The translations under genes were made by a program, and so were the position numbers. The notes below the pieces were generated by a model, which was not told where the DNA came from, did no database searches, and worked only from the letters and a program-made list of their open reading frames with translations. A stretch of DNA of 46,919 bases from Bacteroidales bacterium (lineage in GTDB: Bacteria > Bacteroidota > Bacteroidia > Bacteroidales > VadinHA17): contig JADDYF010000459.1 of assembly GCA_015712185.1 (NCBI GenBank), positions 1 to 46,919 of the forward strand, written 5' to 3'. Positions 9,726 to 18,984 of the stretch are shown here, in pieces. Position 1 is the stretch's first letter. Every line of letters starts with the position of its first letter.

Positions 9726-10556
9726 ATGGAGGGATTGCTTTTAAAAGGTAAAAAGGGCATAATCTTCGGAGCCCTGAACGACAAATCAATAGCATGGCAG
9801 GTTGCCCTGAAAGTATGGAAGCATGGAGCCCAGCTGGTTCTCACAAATTCACCCGTAGCTGTCAGAATGGGAACTATTCGCGAACTGGCTGATATTACCG
9901 GAAGTCCTGTCATTGCTGCGGATGCCACAAAAATGGAAGATATTGAGAAACTGCTTCTGGAGAGCATGAGGATCTTCGGCGGCCAGTTCGATTTTATCCT
10001 TCATTCCATAGGTATGTCTCCCAATGTACGAAAAGACATTCCCTATGAGCAGACCAGCTACGAAAACATGCTGAAGACCTTCGACATATCTGCACTCAGT
10101 TTTCACAGAATTCTTCAAACGGCATATAAGCTCGATGCAATAAAGGAATGGGGTTCGGTAGTTGCATTGTCGTACGTTGCCGCACAACGTACGCTGACAG
10201 GGTACAACGACATGGGTGATGCAAAAGCATTGCTTGAATCAATAGCCCGGAGCTTCGGGTATATCTACGGACGAGACCGGCATGTCAGGATCAACACTGT
10301 TTCACAGTCGCCGACTCTCACCACTGCCGGCGCCGGTATACATGGCGTTGATTCGCTGCTTGACTTCTCAGAACGGATGTCACCGCTTGGAAATGCCACC
10401 GCCGAGGAATGCGCCGAATACTGTGTGACTCTGTTCTCTGATCTTACAAGAAAAGTGACAATGCAGAACCTGTACCATGACGGCGGATTCTCGAGCATGG
10501 GTATGAGTCTCAAAGCCATCGAGCAGTACAGGAAAAGCTTCGAGGATTGCGACTGA
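9726..10556 (+). CDS. fabI: Enoyl-[acyl-carrier-protein] reductase (FabI-like)
   Basis: GALNDKSIAWQVALKVWKHGAQLVLT, ILHSIGMSPNVRKD, YNDMGDAKALLESIARSFGYIYG, FabI-type SDR pattern. Confidence 0.88.
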   Translation: MEGLLLKGKKGIIFGALNDKSIAWQVALKVWKHGAQLVLTNSPVAVRMGTIRELADITGSPVIAADATKMEDIEKLLLESMRIFGGQFDFILHSIGMSPNVRKDIPYEQTSYENMLKTFDISALSFHRILQTAYKLDAIKEWGSVVALSYVAAQRTLTGYNDMGDAKALLESIARSFGYIYGRDRHVRINTVSQSPTLTTAGAGIHGVDSLLDFSERMSPLGNATAEECAEYCVTLFSDLTRKVTMQNLYHDGGFSSMGMSLKAIEQYRKSFEDCD

Positions 10557-10627
10557 GATAACCTCATACATTTCTGTCAGGTTTTAATAATTGCTACCTT
10601 AGAACCCTGTTTTGGCGTAACTCACAC

Positions 10628-11932
10628 ATGGGATTGCTCATCAAAAATATCCGCTGCCTGGTTCAGACGGAAGAGAATCCGGTACTTAAGATCTGCGGAA
10701 AGGAGATGTCGGATCTGAATACCCTATCTGATGCCTTTCTGCTGATGAGTAATGGCAAGATCGAGGACTTTGGCAGGATGGATGATCTTAATGCCGGAAC
10801 AGTGTCGTTGCCCGGTTCTGGTTATGAGGAGATTGATGCGACTGGCAGGCTGGTATTCCCATCTTTCTGCGATCCGCATACCCATCTTGTATTTGCCGGA
10901 AGCAGGGAAAAGGAATTTACTGATAAGATCAGGGGTTTATCCTATGAGGAAATAGCAAAAAGAGGCGGAGGCATATTAAATTCCGCCAGGCTGCTGCGGA
11001 AGACATCAGAAGATGAACTGTTTGAGCAGTCTGCAGTGCGTGTGAATGAGATAATCAGCCAGGGTACGGGAGCTGTTGAGATTAAAAGCGGGTATGGTCT
11101 CACCACAGCCGACGAGATCAAGATGCTGAGGGTGATAAGAAGGATCAGGGAAACATTTGATATTGAGGTCAGGTCAACCTTCCTCGGTGCTCATGCGGTT
11201 CCTGATGAATATAGGGGTAAACCAGGCAGCAACGTGGGGAAATACGTTGGACAATACGTTGAACAATACGTTGAACAATACGTTGATCTGGTGATTAACG
11301 AAATGATCCCCCTGGTTGCATCCGAACAGCTGGCTGATTATATTGATGTATTCTGTGACAGGGGATTCTTTACAGCCGAAGAAACGGAAAGAATAGTGAT
11401 GGCCGGGCTCAAATATGGCCTTATTCCGAAGCTTCATGCTAACGAGCTGGATTATTCCGGAGGTGTCCAGGTCGGTGTGAAATATGGGGCGCTTTCGGTT
11501 GATCATCTCGAATGTACGGGCGATGCTGAAATTGAAGCGCTCCTGGGATCGCAAACAATGCCGACCCTTCTCCCCGGTTCGGCATTTTTTCTCGGTCTTC
11601 CCGATCCCCCTGCCAGGAAGATGATTGATTCAGGCCTGCCGGTGGCTCTGGCTTCCGATTACAATCCGGGGTCATCGCCATCAGGGAACATGAAGCTGAT
11701 AATGTCACTCGGCTGCATAAGGCTGAAAATGCTGCCTGAGGAGGTGATCAATGCCGTTACGATAAATGCTGCTTATGCCATGGGACTTTCGGAAACACAT
11801 GGATCGATTGCACGCGGAAAAGTAGCGAATGTATTCATTACCAGGGAAATGTCTTCATATGAGTATATGCCGTATGCATTTGGAAGCGACCTGATCGAAA
11901 CTGTAATTCTAAAAGGAAAAGTACTTGTTTAA
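10628..11932 (+). CDS. hutI: Imidazolonepropionase
   Basis: FPSFCDPHTHLVFAGSREKEF, KSGYGLTTADEIKMLRVI, TFLGAHAVPDEY, ALASDYNPGSSPSGNM. Confidence 0.95.
   Translation: MGLLIKNIRCLVQTEENPVLKICGKEMSDLNTLSDAFLLMSNGKIEDFGRMDDLNAGTVSLPGSGYEEIDATGRLVFPSFCDPHTHLVFAGSREKEFTDKIRGLSYEEIAKRGGGILNSARLLRKTSEDELFEQSAVRVNEIISQGTGAVEIKSGYGLTTADEIKMLRVIRRIRETFDIEVRSTFLGAHAVPDEYRGKPGSNVGKYVGQYVEQYVEQYVDLVINEMIPLVASEQLADYIDVFCDRGFFTAEETERIVMAGLKYGLIPKLHANELDYSGGVQVGVKYGALSVDHLECTGDAEIEALLGSQTMPTLLPGSAFFLGLPDPPARKMIDSGLPVALASDYNPGSSPSGNMKLIMSLGCIRLKMLPEEVINAVTINAAYAMGLSETHGSIARGKVANVFITREMSSYEYMPYAFGSDLIETVILKGKVLV
11237..11284 (+). repeat. In-frame 12-bp tandem repeat (4 copies) in hutI, encoding GKYV-GQYV-EQYV-EQYV
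   Basis: GGGAAATACGTT GGACAATACGTT GAACAATACGTT GAACAATACGTT read directly from the sequence. Confidence 0.95.
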
Positions 11933-11935
11933 GAT

Positions 11936-12026
11936 TTAACCATAAAGAACTCAAAGTCCGAACAAAGAGCACAAGGTATTTCCTAAGTATTCCTTTGTGA
12001 TTTACCTTTGTGCTCTTAGTGGTTAA
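11936..12026. repeat. Dispersed imperfect palindromic repeat, copy 1 (TTTAACCA...TGGTTAAA)
   Basis: Left TTTAACCATAAAGAACTCAAAG and right arm whose reverse complement is TTTAACCACTAAGAGCACAAAGGTAAATCACAAAGGA; similar to the repeat at 24464-24541. Confidence 0.75.
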
Positions 12027-12065
12027 ACAATATTTGTAAAATGTCATTCCCGGTGTTTTAAACCT

Positions 12066-13760
12066 ATGTTGAAGAAGATCATAGAATGTGTCCCGAATTT
12101 CAGTGAAGGCAGAGATTTGACCGTCATCAGGCAGATCACCGATGCTATTGAATCTGTGGGTGGTGTGAAACTGCTTGATGTTGATCCCGGAAAGGACACA
12201 AACCGTACTGTGGTGACTTTTACGGGTGAACCCGAAGCAGTGTCGGAAGCCGCTTTCCGCGCTGTAAGGAAAGCTTCGGAGGTGATAGATATGTCGAAGC
12301 ACCGTGGGAAACATCCCCGGATGGGTGCCACCGATGTATGCCCGTTTATCCCGGTTGCAGGCATTACCATGGATGAAACTATAGCTGTTGCCAGGAAAGT
12401 AGCGGAAAGGATTGGACAGGAGCTCGGAATACCCGTTTATTGTTATGAGAGTGCCGCGTTTGAGGAGAAGCGCAGGAACCTTGCAAATTGCAGGGCAGGA
12501 GAGTATGAGGGTCTTGAAAGAAAGCTTCAGGATCCTGAATGGAAGCCCGATTACGGACCGCCTCTCTTCAACAGGAAGTCAGGTGCTACAGCCGTGGGTG
12601 CCAGGGATTTCCTGGTTGCCTTCAATATAAACCTGAACACTACATCAACACGGAGGGCAAATGCAATCGCATTTGACGTAAGGGAGAAGGGGAGGGAGAT
12701 CGTAAATGACAAGGGTGAAGCTGCGACAATCCCCGGGACGCTTAAAAGTGTGAAGGCAATCGGCTGGTATATTGAAGAGTATGGAATTGCCCAGATCTCG
12801 ATGAATCTGACAGACATTTCAGTCACTCCTGTCCATATTGCATTTGATGAGGTGTGCAGGAAGGCGGATGCCCGGGGCATAAGGGTGACAGGTTCGGAGC
12901 TTGTCGGACTTATACCTCTTAAGGCTATGCTTGATGCCGGGAAGTATTACCTTGAAAAACAGCAACGGTCTGTCGGGGTATCCGATGACGAGCTTATCAG
13001 GATAGCTGTCATATCAATGGGTATGAATCAGCTGCAGCCATTCAAACCGGATGAGAAAATAATTGAATACGTTATGGAAGAAAAAAATCAGCGGAAGCTT
13101 ATTGCAATGAGTCTGAAAGGATTCATGAATGAAACCGCCTCTGAGTCCCCGGCGCCGGGAGGAGGTTCAGTAGCATCATATATGGGGGCGCTGGGTGTGG
13201 CACTCGGTACTATGGTGGCTAACCTCTCGAGCCATAAAAAAGGGTGGGACAGCAGGTGGAAGGAATTCTCCGACTGGGCTGTAAAGGGAAAAGAGATACA
13301 GAACAGGCTTCTTGAACTTGTTGATGAGGATACTGAGGCATTTAATATGATAATAGCATCCGGCAGGCTGCCGAAATCTACTGATGAAGAGAAAAAGACC
13401 CGGTACGATGCTGTCCAGGTCGCAATAAGAAACGCTATCATGGTACCTTACACGGTAATGGAAACAGCTTATAAAGGATTTGAAATTGTGCGGGAAATGG
13501 TGGAGACAGGCAATCCATCATCGGTTACTGATGCGGCTACAGGAGCCATAGCCCTGCGTTCGTGCATAAGGGGAGCTTTTCTGAACGTAAAGATTAACTC
13601 CGGGAGCCTTGAGGATAAGGCTTTTGTCAAAAAACTTTTGAAGAAAGGCCAGGATATTGAGACAAAAGCATGCCTCGAGGAGGAAGCAATCCTGAAAATG
13701 GTTGATTCAGAGATATTAAAACAGCAGAAAAGACTCCGGAAAGTCAAAAAAAGTGGCTGA
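12066..13760 (+). CDS. ftcD: Glutamate formimidoyltransferase / formimidoyltetrahydrofolate cyclodeaminase fusion
   Basis: ECVPNFSEGRDLTVIRQITDAI, HPRMGATDVCPFIPV, C-terminal ESPAPGGGSVASYMGALGVALGTMVANLS cyclodeaminase domain. Confidence 0.93.
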   Translation: MLKKIIECVPNFSEGRDLTVIRQITDAIESVGGVKLLDVDPGKDTNRTVVTFTGEPEAVSEAAFRAVRKASEVIDMSKHRGKHPRMGATDVCPFIPVAGITMDETIAVARKVAERIGQELGIPVYCYESAAFEEKRRNLANCRAGEYEGLERKLQDPEWKPDYGPPLFNRKSGATAVGARDFLVAFNINLNTTSTRRANAIAFDVREKGREIVNDKGEAATIPGTLKSVKAIGWYIEEYGIAQISMNLTDISVTPVHIAFDEVCRKADARGIRVTGSELVGLIPLKAMLDAGKYYLEKQQRSVGVSDDELIRIAVISMGMNQLQPFKPDEKIIEYVMEEKNQRKLIAMSLKGFMNETASESPAPGGGSVASYMGALGVALGTMVANLSSHKKGWDSRWKEFSDWAVKGKEIQNRLLELVDEDTEAFNMIIASGRLPKSTDEEKKTRYDAVQVAIRNAIMVPYTVMETAYKGFEIVREMVETGNPSSVTDAATGAIALRSCIRGAFLNVKINSGSLEDKAFVKKLLKKGQDIETKACLEEEAILKMVDSEILKQQKRLRKVKKSG

Positions 13761-13786
13761 TAAATTTGTCAATTCAAATAAATAGA

Positions 13787-13819
13787 TATCTTAGCACCGC
13801 GATTATTCTATTAACCTAA
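13787..13819 (+). promoter_or_regulatory. Shared susC leader: TATCTTAG -7-like element followed by ATTAACCTAA
   Basis: Same arrangement (TAnCTTAG, 13-15 nt, ATTAACCTAA) upstream of the second susC at 19938-19968. Confidence 0.5.
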
Positions 13820-13832
13820 ACCATTTCTATTT

Positions 13833-16800
13833 ATGAAAAGAATCCTATTGTTTCTTTCACTGATGCTGATAACAGGTTCGCTTGTTATAGCTCAGACAGT
13901 GCTTATTTCGGGGACTGTGACAGGTTCTGAAGACGGCCTGCCTCTGCCCGGGGTTAACATCACTGTTAAGGGAACGACGGTCGGAGCTATCACGGGTGCA
14001 GATGGTAAATATACACTGTCAGCGCCTGCCGGTTCGCAAGCCCTTATTTTCAGCTTTATCGGCTTCGTCACGCAGGAGGTTCCCATCCAGAGCAGAACTA
14101 CAATTAATGTGGTTCTGCGGCAGGACCTTTACAACATAGAGGAAGTCGTTGTTGTTGCATACGGTACCCAGCAAAAGCGGGATATTACCGGTGCTGTGTC
14201 ATCTGTAAAAGGCGATGCCATAAAAGCCGTACCTGTTCAGAGCTTCGACCAGGCTCTCCAGGGTAAGGCTGCCGGTGTGTCAATTACACTGCCAAATGGC
14301 GTTCTCAACAACGTACCGGTTATCCGGATCAGGGGATTTAATTCAATATCCGGTAGTTCTTATCCGCTGATTGTTGTTGATGGTATTCCGATTGCCACAG
14401 GAAACTTCGGAGGCAACGCAATAACAAATGCACTTGCAGATATCAATCCTGCTGATATCCAGTCCATGGATATTCTGAAAGATGCTTCCGCAACAGCTCT
14501 TTACGGATCGCGTGCCGCCAACGGTGTGATCATTATTACAACCAAACGCGGTACAGGTGCAAGGACAAAGGTAACCTATGACGGTAACGTCGGTCTGACA
14601 CAGCCTTATCACCTGTTTGAAATGATGAATGCTGCCCAGTATATCGAGCATAAAAACAAAGCATGGCAAAACCTGCTCGGTGCAACAGCTCCTCAGCTTT
14701 CATTCGTAAATGATGAAAACGGTGATCCCATAGATACCAGGTGGGCTGATTATGTTTATCAGACCGGTTTTCAGCATAACCATACGCTATCTTTTTCAGG
14801 TTCCACACCTTCAACCAGCTACTTCCTGTCAGCAGGATATACCGACCAGGAAGGTATGGTAAAGAAAAACTTCTATGAAAGAAAGAATGCAAGGATAAAT
14901 CTCGATCACAAATTAAACAAGTATGTTACGCTGAATGCAAATATTGCATACACACTCGGATATACTGAAGCGCCTAATACCGGGGCATCATTTGCCACAG
15001 CCGGTGCCGCACGCCTTGCGTTCGTATTGCCTCCCAATCTTGGTCCTTACAAGAATGACGGGAGCGGTGACTATAATATTGAAGGTTCTGCGATCGGAAG
15101 GATGGGACAACCTTTCCCGAATCTCGGATACTATAACCCGGTCGCAATTTTTAACCTTAATAAATTCACCACATCAACCGACAGGCTTCTGACGACACTG
15201 AGCGCCAGCGTTGAACCTATTAAGGGACTTGTTCTGAAAACGCAATATGGTATTGATTACCTGAATTCAGAAACGACAACCTTCCAGTCTCCTGTAACAG
15301 GTGACAGCTACGGGTCGAATGGTTTTGCCGGTAACGGCTATACAAAATTCAAAAGGTGGACATGGACAAATACTGCCAATTATAACCTGGTCCTCAGGGA
15401 AAAATTCAATATCGGACTGCTTGCCGGTGCTGAGGAACAGTACACTACCAGTGTATCCTGGTCGGGAAGCAAGACCAATGTCGCTGACCCCTTCTTTAAG
15501 GTTTACCAGGGAACATGGGTTACTGCCGGTATGGGTGGCGGCGGAATAGGTGAGAACTATTTCATATCCTATTTCGGTCGTGCCAGCTTCAACTATAACA
15601 GGAAATACTATGTTGAAGGAAGTATCCGCCGTGACGGATTCTCAGGCCTGGCAGCAGGTAATAAATTTGGTACATTTGGCGGTGCATCAGTAATGTGGAA
15701 TGCATCCAACGAGCAGTTTATTTCCAACACACTGGGTTCAATCTTCTCAGATATCCGTCTCAAAGCAAGTTACGGACGTGTAGGCAACATTTCAGCTGTT
15801 GGGGACTTCAGCTCATTGTTCCTGTATGGTGCAGGTGTGTATGGTGCAGTACCGACTCTTACATTCAACCAGGCTGGTAATGCAGACCTGCAATGGGAAA
15901 CAAGCGACAAGTATGATGTAGGGCTCAGCTTTGGTCTTTTGAATGACAAGATACAGGCCGAGATCAACTATTATTACAATGACATTAATGGTCTTGTACT
16001 TAGTGTTCCCCAATCACCATCAAAAGGGATTCCCGGCAACTCAATTCCGGCAAATGTTGGTTCCATGTTTAATACAGGACTTGAACTGACACTGACCAGC
16101 TTTAATTTCTCGACAGCAAAATTCTCATGGACGACAACCCTGAATTTCAGTACACTGAAAAACGAGGTTACCGCTCTTGCTCCTGGCGTAACAGAGATCC
16201 TGGGTATTACCGGCGGTCTTGAAACAACCAACCGTACTGTAGTTGGTAAACCAGTAGGCGGTATACTTGCTGTTGAAACCAGGGGTGTGGATCCGGAAAC
16301 TGGAAGAAGGATCTATCTAAATGCAGCCGGTAAAGAAGTTTTATTCTATTTCGAAAATTCAGGCGCTGAGAGGTGGAAATACAGGGACGGCTCAGGTAAC
16401 GCTCCACAGATCACAACCGCAGCTGATGGTAAGGTAATGGGTTCACCATTACCCAAGTTTTTCGGAGGATTGGATAATAATGTAACATACCAGGGATTTG
16501 ACCTCTCACTTGGTCTGACATATGCATTCGCATTTGATGTTTATTCAGGATCAAAAGCCGGTCTGAGAGACCAGAGATGGTGGAATAACTCTGTTGAGGT
16601 ATATGAAACAGCATGGGAACAGCCAGGTGACATTACAAACATACCAAAGCCGGTTATGAACGATAACATCTCCAACGGTTCATCTTTCCCGATAAGCGAG
16701 AATATTGAACGAGGTGACTACGTGAAAGTAAGAAGCATCTCTGCAGGTTATACTTTCAGGAAACTGCCAACAGTGACCAATATTGAAAGTATAAGATTAT

Positions 16801-16955
16801 ATGCCCAGATTTTTAATGCTTTTGTATTTACGAAATTCTCAGGGTCAGATCCGGAGGTTTCAACAGAAGGTAATTCAAATATTGCTCCGGGAATAGACAG
16901 GAATACTGCTCCGCAGGCAAGAAATTTCACTTTTGGTGCAAGCATTAATTTTTAA
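13833..16955 (+). CDS. SusC/RagA family TonB-linked outer membrane protein
   Basis: Carboxypeptidase-regulatory-like N-terminus (GTVTGSEDGLPLPGVNITVKGTTVGAITGADGKYTL), EEVVVVAYGTQQKRDITGAVSSV, SMDILKDASATALYGSRAANGVIIITTKRG, terminal FTFGASINF. Confidence 0.97.
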   Translation: MKRILLFLSLMLITGSLVIAQTVLISGTVTGSEDGLPLPGVNITVKGTTVGAITGADGKYTLSAPAGSQALIFSFIGFVTQEVPIQSRTTINVVLRQDLYNIEEVVVVAYGTQQKRDITGAVSSVKGDAIKAVPVQSFDQALQGKAAGVSITLPNGVLNNVPVIRIRGFNSISGSSYPLIVVDGIPIATGNFGGNAITNALADINPADIQSMDILKDASATALYGSRAANGVIIITTKRGTGARTKVTYDGNVGLTQPYHLFEMMNAAQYIEHKNKAWQNLLGATAPQLSFVNDENGDPIDTRWADYVYQTGFQHNHTLSFSGSTPSTSYFLSAGYTDQEGMVKKNFYERKNARINLDHKLNKYVTLNANIAYTLGYTEAPNTGASFATAGAARLAFVLPPNLGPYKNDGSGDYNIEGSAIGRMGQPFPNLGYYNPVAIFNLNKFTTSTDRLLTTLSASVEPIKGLVLKTQYGIDYLNSETTTFQSPVTGDSYGSNGFAGNGYTKFKRWTWTNTANYNLVLREKFNIGLLAGAEEQYTTSVSWSGSKTNVADPFFKVYQGTWVTAGMGGGGIGENYFISYFGRASFNYNRKYYVEGSIRRDGFSGLAAGNKFGTFGGASVMWNASNEQFISNTLGSIFSDIRLKASYGRVGNISAVGDFSSLFLYGAGVYGAVPTLTFNQAGNADLQWETSDKYDVGLSFGLLNDKIQAEINYYYNDINGLVLSVPQSPSKGIPGNSIPANVGSMFNTGLELTLTSFNFSTAKFSWTTTLNFSTLKNEVTALAPGVTEILGITGGLETTNRTVVGKPVGGILAVETRGVDPETGRRIYLNAAGKEVLFYFENSGAERWKYRDGSGNAPQITTAADGKVMGSPLPKFFGGLDNNVTYQGFDLSLGLTYAFAFDVYSGSKAGLRDQRWWNNSVEVYETAWEQPGDITNIPKPVMNDNISNGSSFPISENIERGDYVKVRSISAGYTFRKLPTVTNIESIRLYAQIFNAFVFTKFSGSDPEVSTEGNSNIAPGIDRNTAPQARNFTFGASINF

Positions 16956-16974
16956 CTGATAAAACAATACAGAG

Positions 16975-18438
16975 ATGAAGAATATACTTACGATATCAAT
17001 AGTTTTTGCACTCTTGCTTACAATCGGGTGTTCAAAAGAAAATCTCGATCCGGTCCCGCAGACCTCACTTTCCGACCTTTCGGTCTTTGACACCAAGGAC
17101 CGTGTGGTTGCACAGGTAAACGGGATGTACGCACTGACAAAGAGTGGTAATTTTCTTGGCGGCAGGTTCTTCGTATATAATGATGTAAGGGCAGAGAACT
17201 TTATACCAAAGAGTTCGAACCTTGTTACCTGCTTTGCCACATGGAACCATTCTGTTGTGAGCTCCACCAATGAGGTTCAGAACTTCTGGGGTGCCGTCTA
17301 TGCAGCCGTCAATGCAATCAACGTTTTTCTGGAAGGTTTGCAGGTCGCATGGGATGGCGGCAAGCTGGACGGAAAAATAACTCAGGCTGAGTTTGACCAG
17401 TTCAGAAGTGAAGCGCTGACCCTTCGTGCTTTGTGTTATTTTGACCTGCTTCAGCTTTATGCCAAGCCATACAACATAGGAGCAGGCGCTAATCCCGGAG
17501 TTCCTCTCAGGCTTACGGCAATGAAATCGGCAGAAGGCAACGATCTGGCAAGAAGCACGGTAGCTGAATGTTATACTCAGATACTTAAGGATCTGAACGA
17601 CGCTGAACCGCTGGCTGCCACTAGTTACAGTACTGCGCTACTTAACACCACAAGGATTCACAGGAATACTATAATTGCTCTTAAAACAAGGGTTTATCTG
17701 CATATGCAGAACTGGGCTAATGTGGTGTCTGAATCTGCGAAGATTGTTGGTCAGAGTACACCGCCGTTTTCGGCAACAAGCGGAGTTGCATTTGCACTGA
17801 ATCCTTCCTACGCTGACCTGTGGACAACTTATACATCCGCAGAGTCAATCTTTTCGATGCCATTCACGTCGACCAACACTCCTGGTACACAGAATGGACT
17901 GCCTCATTATTTCAACTCTGCGTCTTCGGAATCCTATTATCTGAATACCAGCGCCGGTTCTGTTTATGCAACCATGAATGACACCGATGTAAGAAAGTCG
18001 AGCCTGGTCCTTGCAGACGGGAATTACTTCCTGTCGAAATACCCTGACTTTACGACTCTTACAAACTATGCACCTGTTATCAGGTATGCCGAAGTCCTCT
18101 TAAACAGGGCAGAAGCACTCGTCAGATCAGGCGGAGCAGTTACAGCAGAAGCATTAAGCCTTCTTAACGCTGTCAGAACCCGTTCATTTCCAACAGGCGC
18201 ATATGCCAGCTTTGCCACGGTAAACGATTTCTATAATGCAATATTGCTCGAGAGAAATATGGAGTTCCTTGGCGAAGGTATGCGGAACTTGGATATTATG
18301 AGGCTTGGTATACCGATTCCTGCAAAAAATACCTCAATGGGTAATGTAGCAGAGATTCCTTCAACCAGTACCTCATATATATGGCCTATGCCGGCGAATG
18401 AGCTGGGTATAAATAAGTTGCTGACACCTAACAAGTAG
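16975..18438 (+). CDS. SusD/RagB family nutrient-binding lipoprotein
   Basis: Lipobox LLTIGCSKENLDPVPQTSLS, SEALTLRALCYFDLLQLYAKPY, RYAEVLLNRAEALVRSGG, C-terminal YIWPMPANELGINKLLTPNK. Confidence 0.95.
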   Translation: MKNILTISIVFALLLTIGCSKENLDPVPQTSLSDLSVFDTKDRVVAQVNGMYALTKSGNFLGGRFFVYNDVRAENFIPKSSNLVTCFATWNHSVVSSTNEVQNFWGAVYAAVNAINVFLEGLQVAWDGGKLDGKITQAEFDQFRSEALTLRALCYFDLLQLYAKPYNIGAGANPGVPLRLTAMKSAEGNDLARSTVAECYTQILKDLNDAEPLAATSYSTALLNTTRIHRNTIIALKTRVYLHMQNWANVVSESAKIVGQSTPPFSATSGVAFALNPSYADLWTTYTSAESIFSMPFTSTNTPGTQNGLPHYFNSASSESYYLNTSAGSVYATMNDTDVRKSSLVLADGNYFLSKYPDFTTLTNYAPVIRYAEVLLNRAEALVRSGGAVTAEALSLLNAVRTRSFPTGAYASFATVNDFYNAILLERNMEFLGEGMRNLDIMRLGIPIPAKNTSMGNVAEIPSTSTSYIWPMPANELGINKLLTPNK

Positions 18439-18455
18439 TAGAATATCGTTCTTAC

Positions 18456-18494
18456 AAAAAAGGCTGACTGCAGTATGGCGGATCAGCTTTTTTT
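18456..18494 (+). terminator. Rho-independent terminator of the first susCD operon
   Basis: AAAAAAGGCTGA ctgcagtatggcgga TCAGCTTTTTTT: stem plus U-tract 17 bp after the susD stop. Confidence 0.8.
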
Positions 18495-18497
18495 GTT

Positions 18498-18569
18498 GTC
18501 TTATGGTCTCAGGGTCTGATGGTCTTATGGTCTGATGGTCTTATGGTCATATGGTCTTAGGGTCTGAGG
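18498..18569 (+). repeat. Left 8-bp tandem array, 9 units of GTCTNAKG
   Basis: GTCTTATG GTCTCAGG GTCTGATG GTCTTATG GTCTGATG GTCTTATG GTCATATG GTCTTAGG GTCTGAGG. Confidence 0.95.
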
Positions 18570-18574
18570 ATGGA

Positions 18575-18970
18575 TTATTTATTACCTTTCAGATATTTCA
18601 TAAGGCTTCCGGTTCCTTTTATTAGTCTTTGACTTCTTTCCCTTCGGGCTGCAGCCTTTTCAGTTTCTATATAGTGCAAATCCTCAGCGATATAATACAT
18701 GTTTTTCACTTCACCTGCAGATCCTCTCGAAAAATTCAGAAACCGCCGGAATTCAGGATCACTCTGACGGCAAAATCCCTCAGAGATATTATTCATGATA
18801 GAGATTCCTGCGCTGGTTATCTGGTTTCTAAAAATAAAATCCCGGCAATCTCTGAAATCAGAATAAATAAGATTCACTAACTCTCTGGCCAATAACCAGA
18901 TCTCTAATTCTTCAAAATTCTTAACAGTTCCCATTTTAGCACGATTTAAATGTTTATATAAATGCAGCAT
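18575..18970 (-). CDS. S23/IVP-like four-helix-bundle protein
   Basis: FEELEIWLLARELVNLIYSDFRDCRDFIFRNQITSAGISIMNNISEGFCRQSDPEFRRFLNFSRGSAGEVKNMYYIAEDLHYI matches the 23S rRNA-intervening-sequence protein pattern. Likely start ATG at 18934 (MGTVKNFEEL). Confidence 0.9.
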   Translation of the reverse strand: MLHLYKHLNRAKMGTVKNFEELEIWLLARELVNLIYSDFRDCRDFIFRNQITSAGISIMNNISEGFCRQSDPEFRRFLNFSRGSAGEVKNMYYIAEDLHYIETEKAAARRERSQRLIKGTGSLMKYLKGNK

Positions 18971-18984
18971 TCTTATTCTAAAAT

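Noticed and set aside
12066-13760. FtcD fusion as a novelty
   Set aside because: Fused formiminotransferase-cyclodeaminase proteins are well known.
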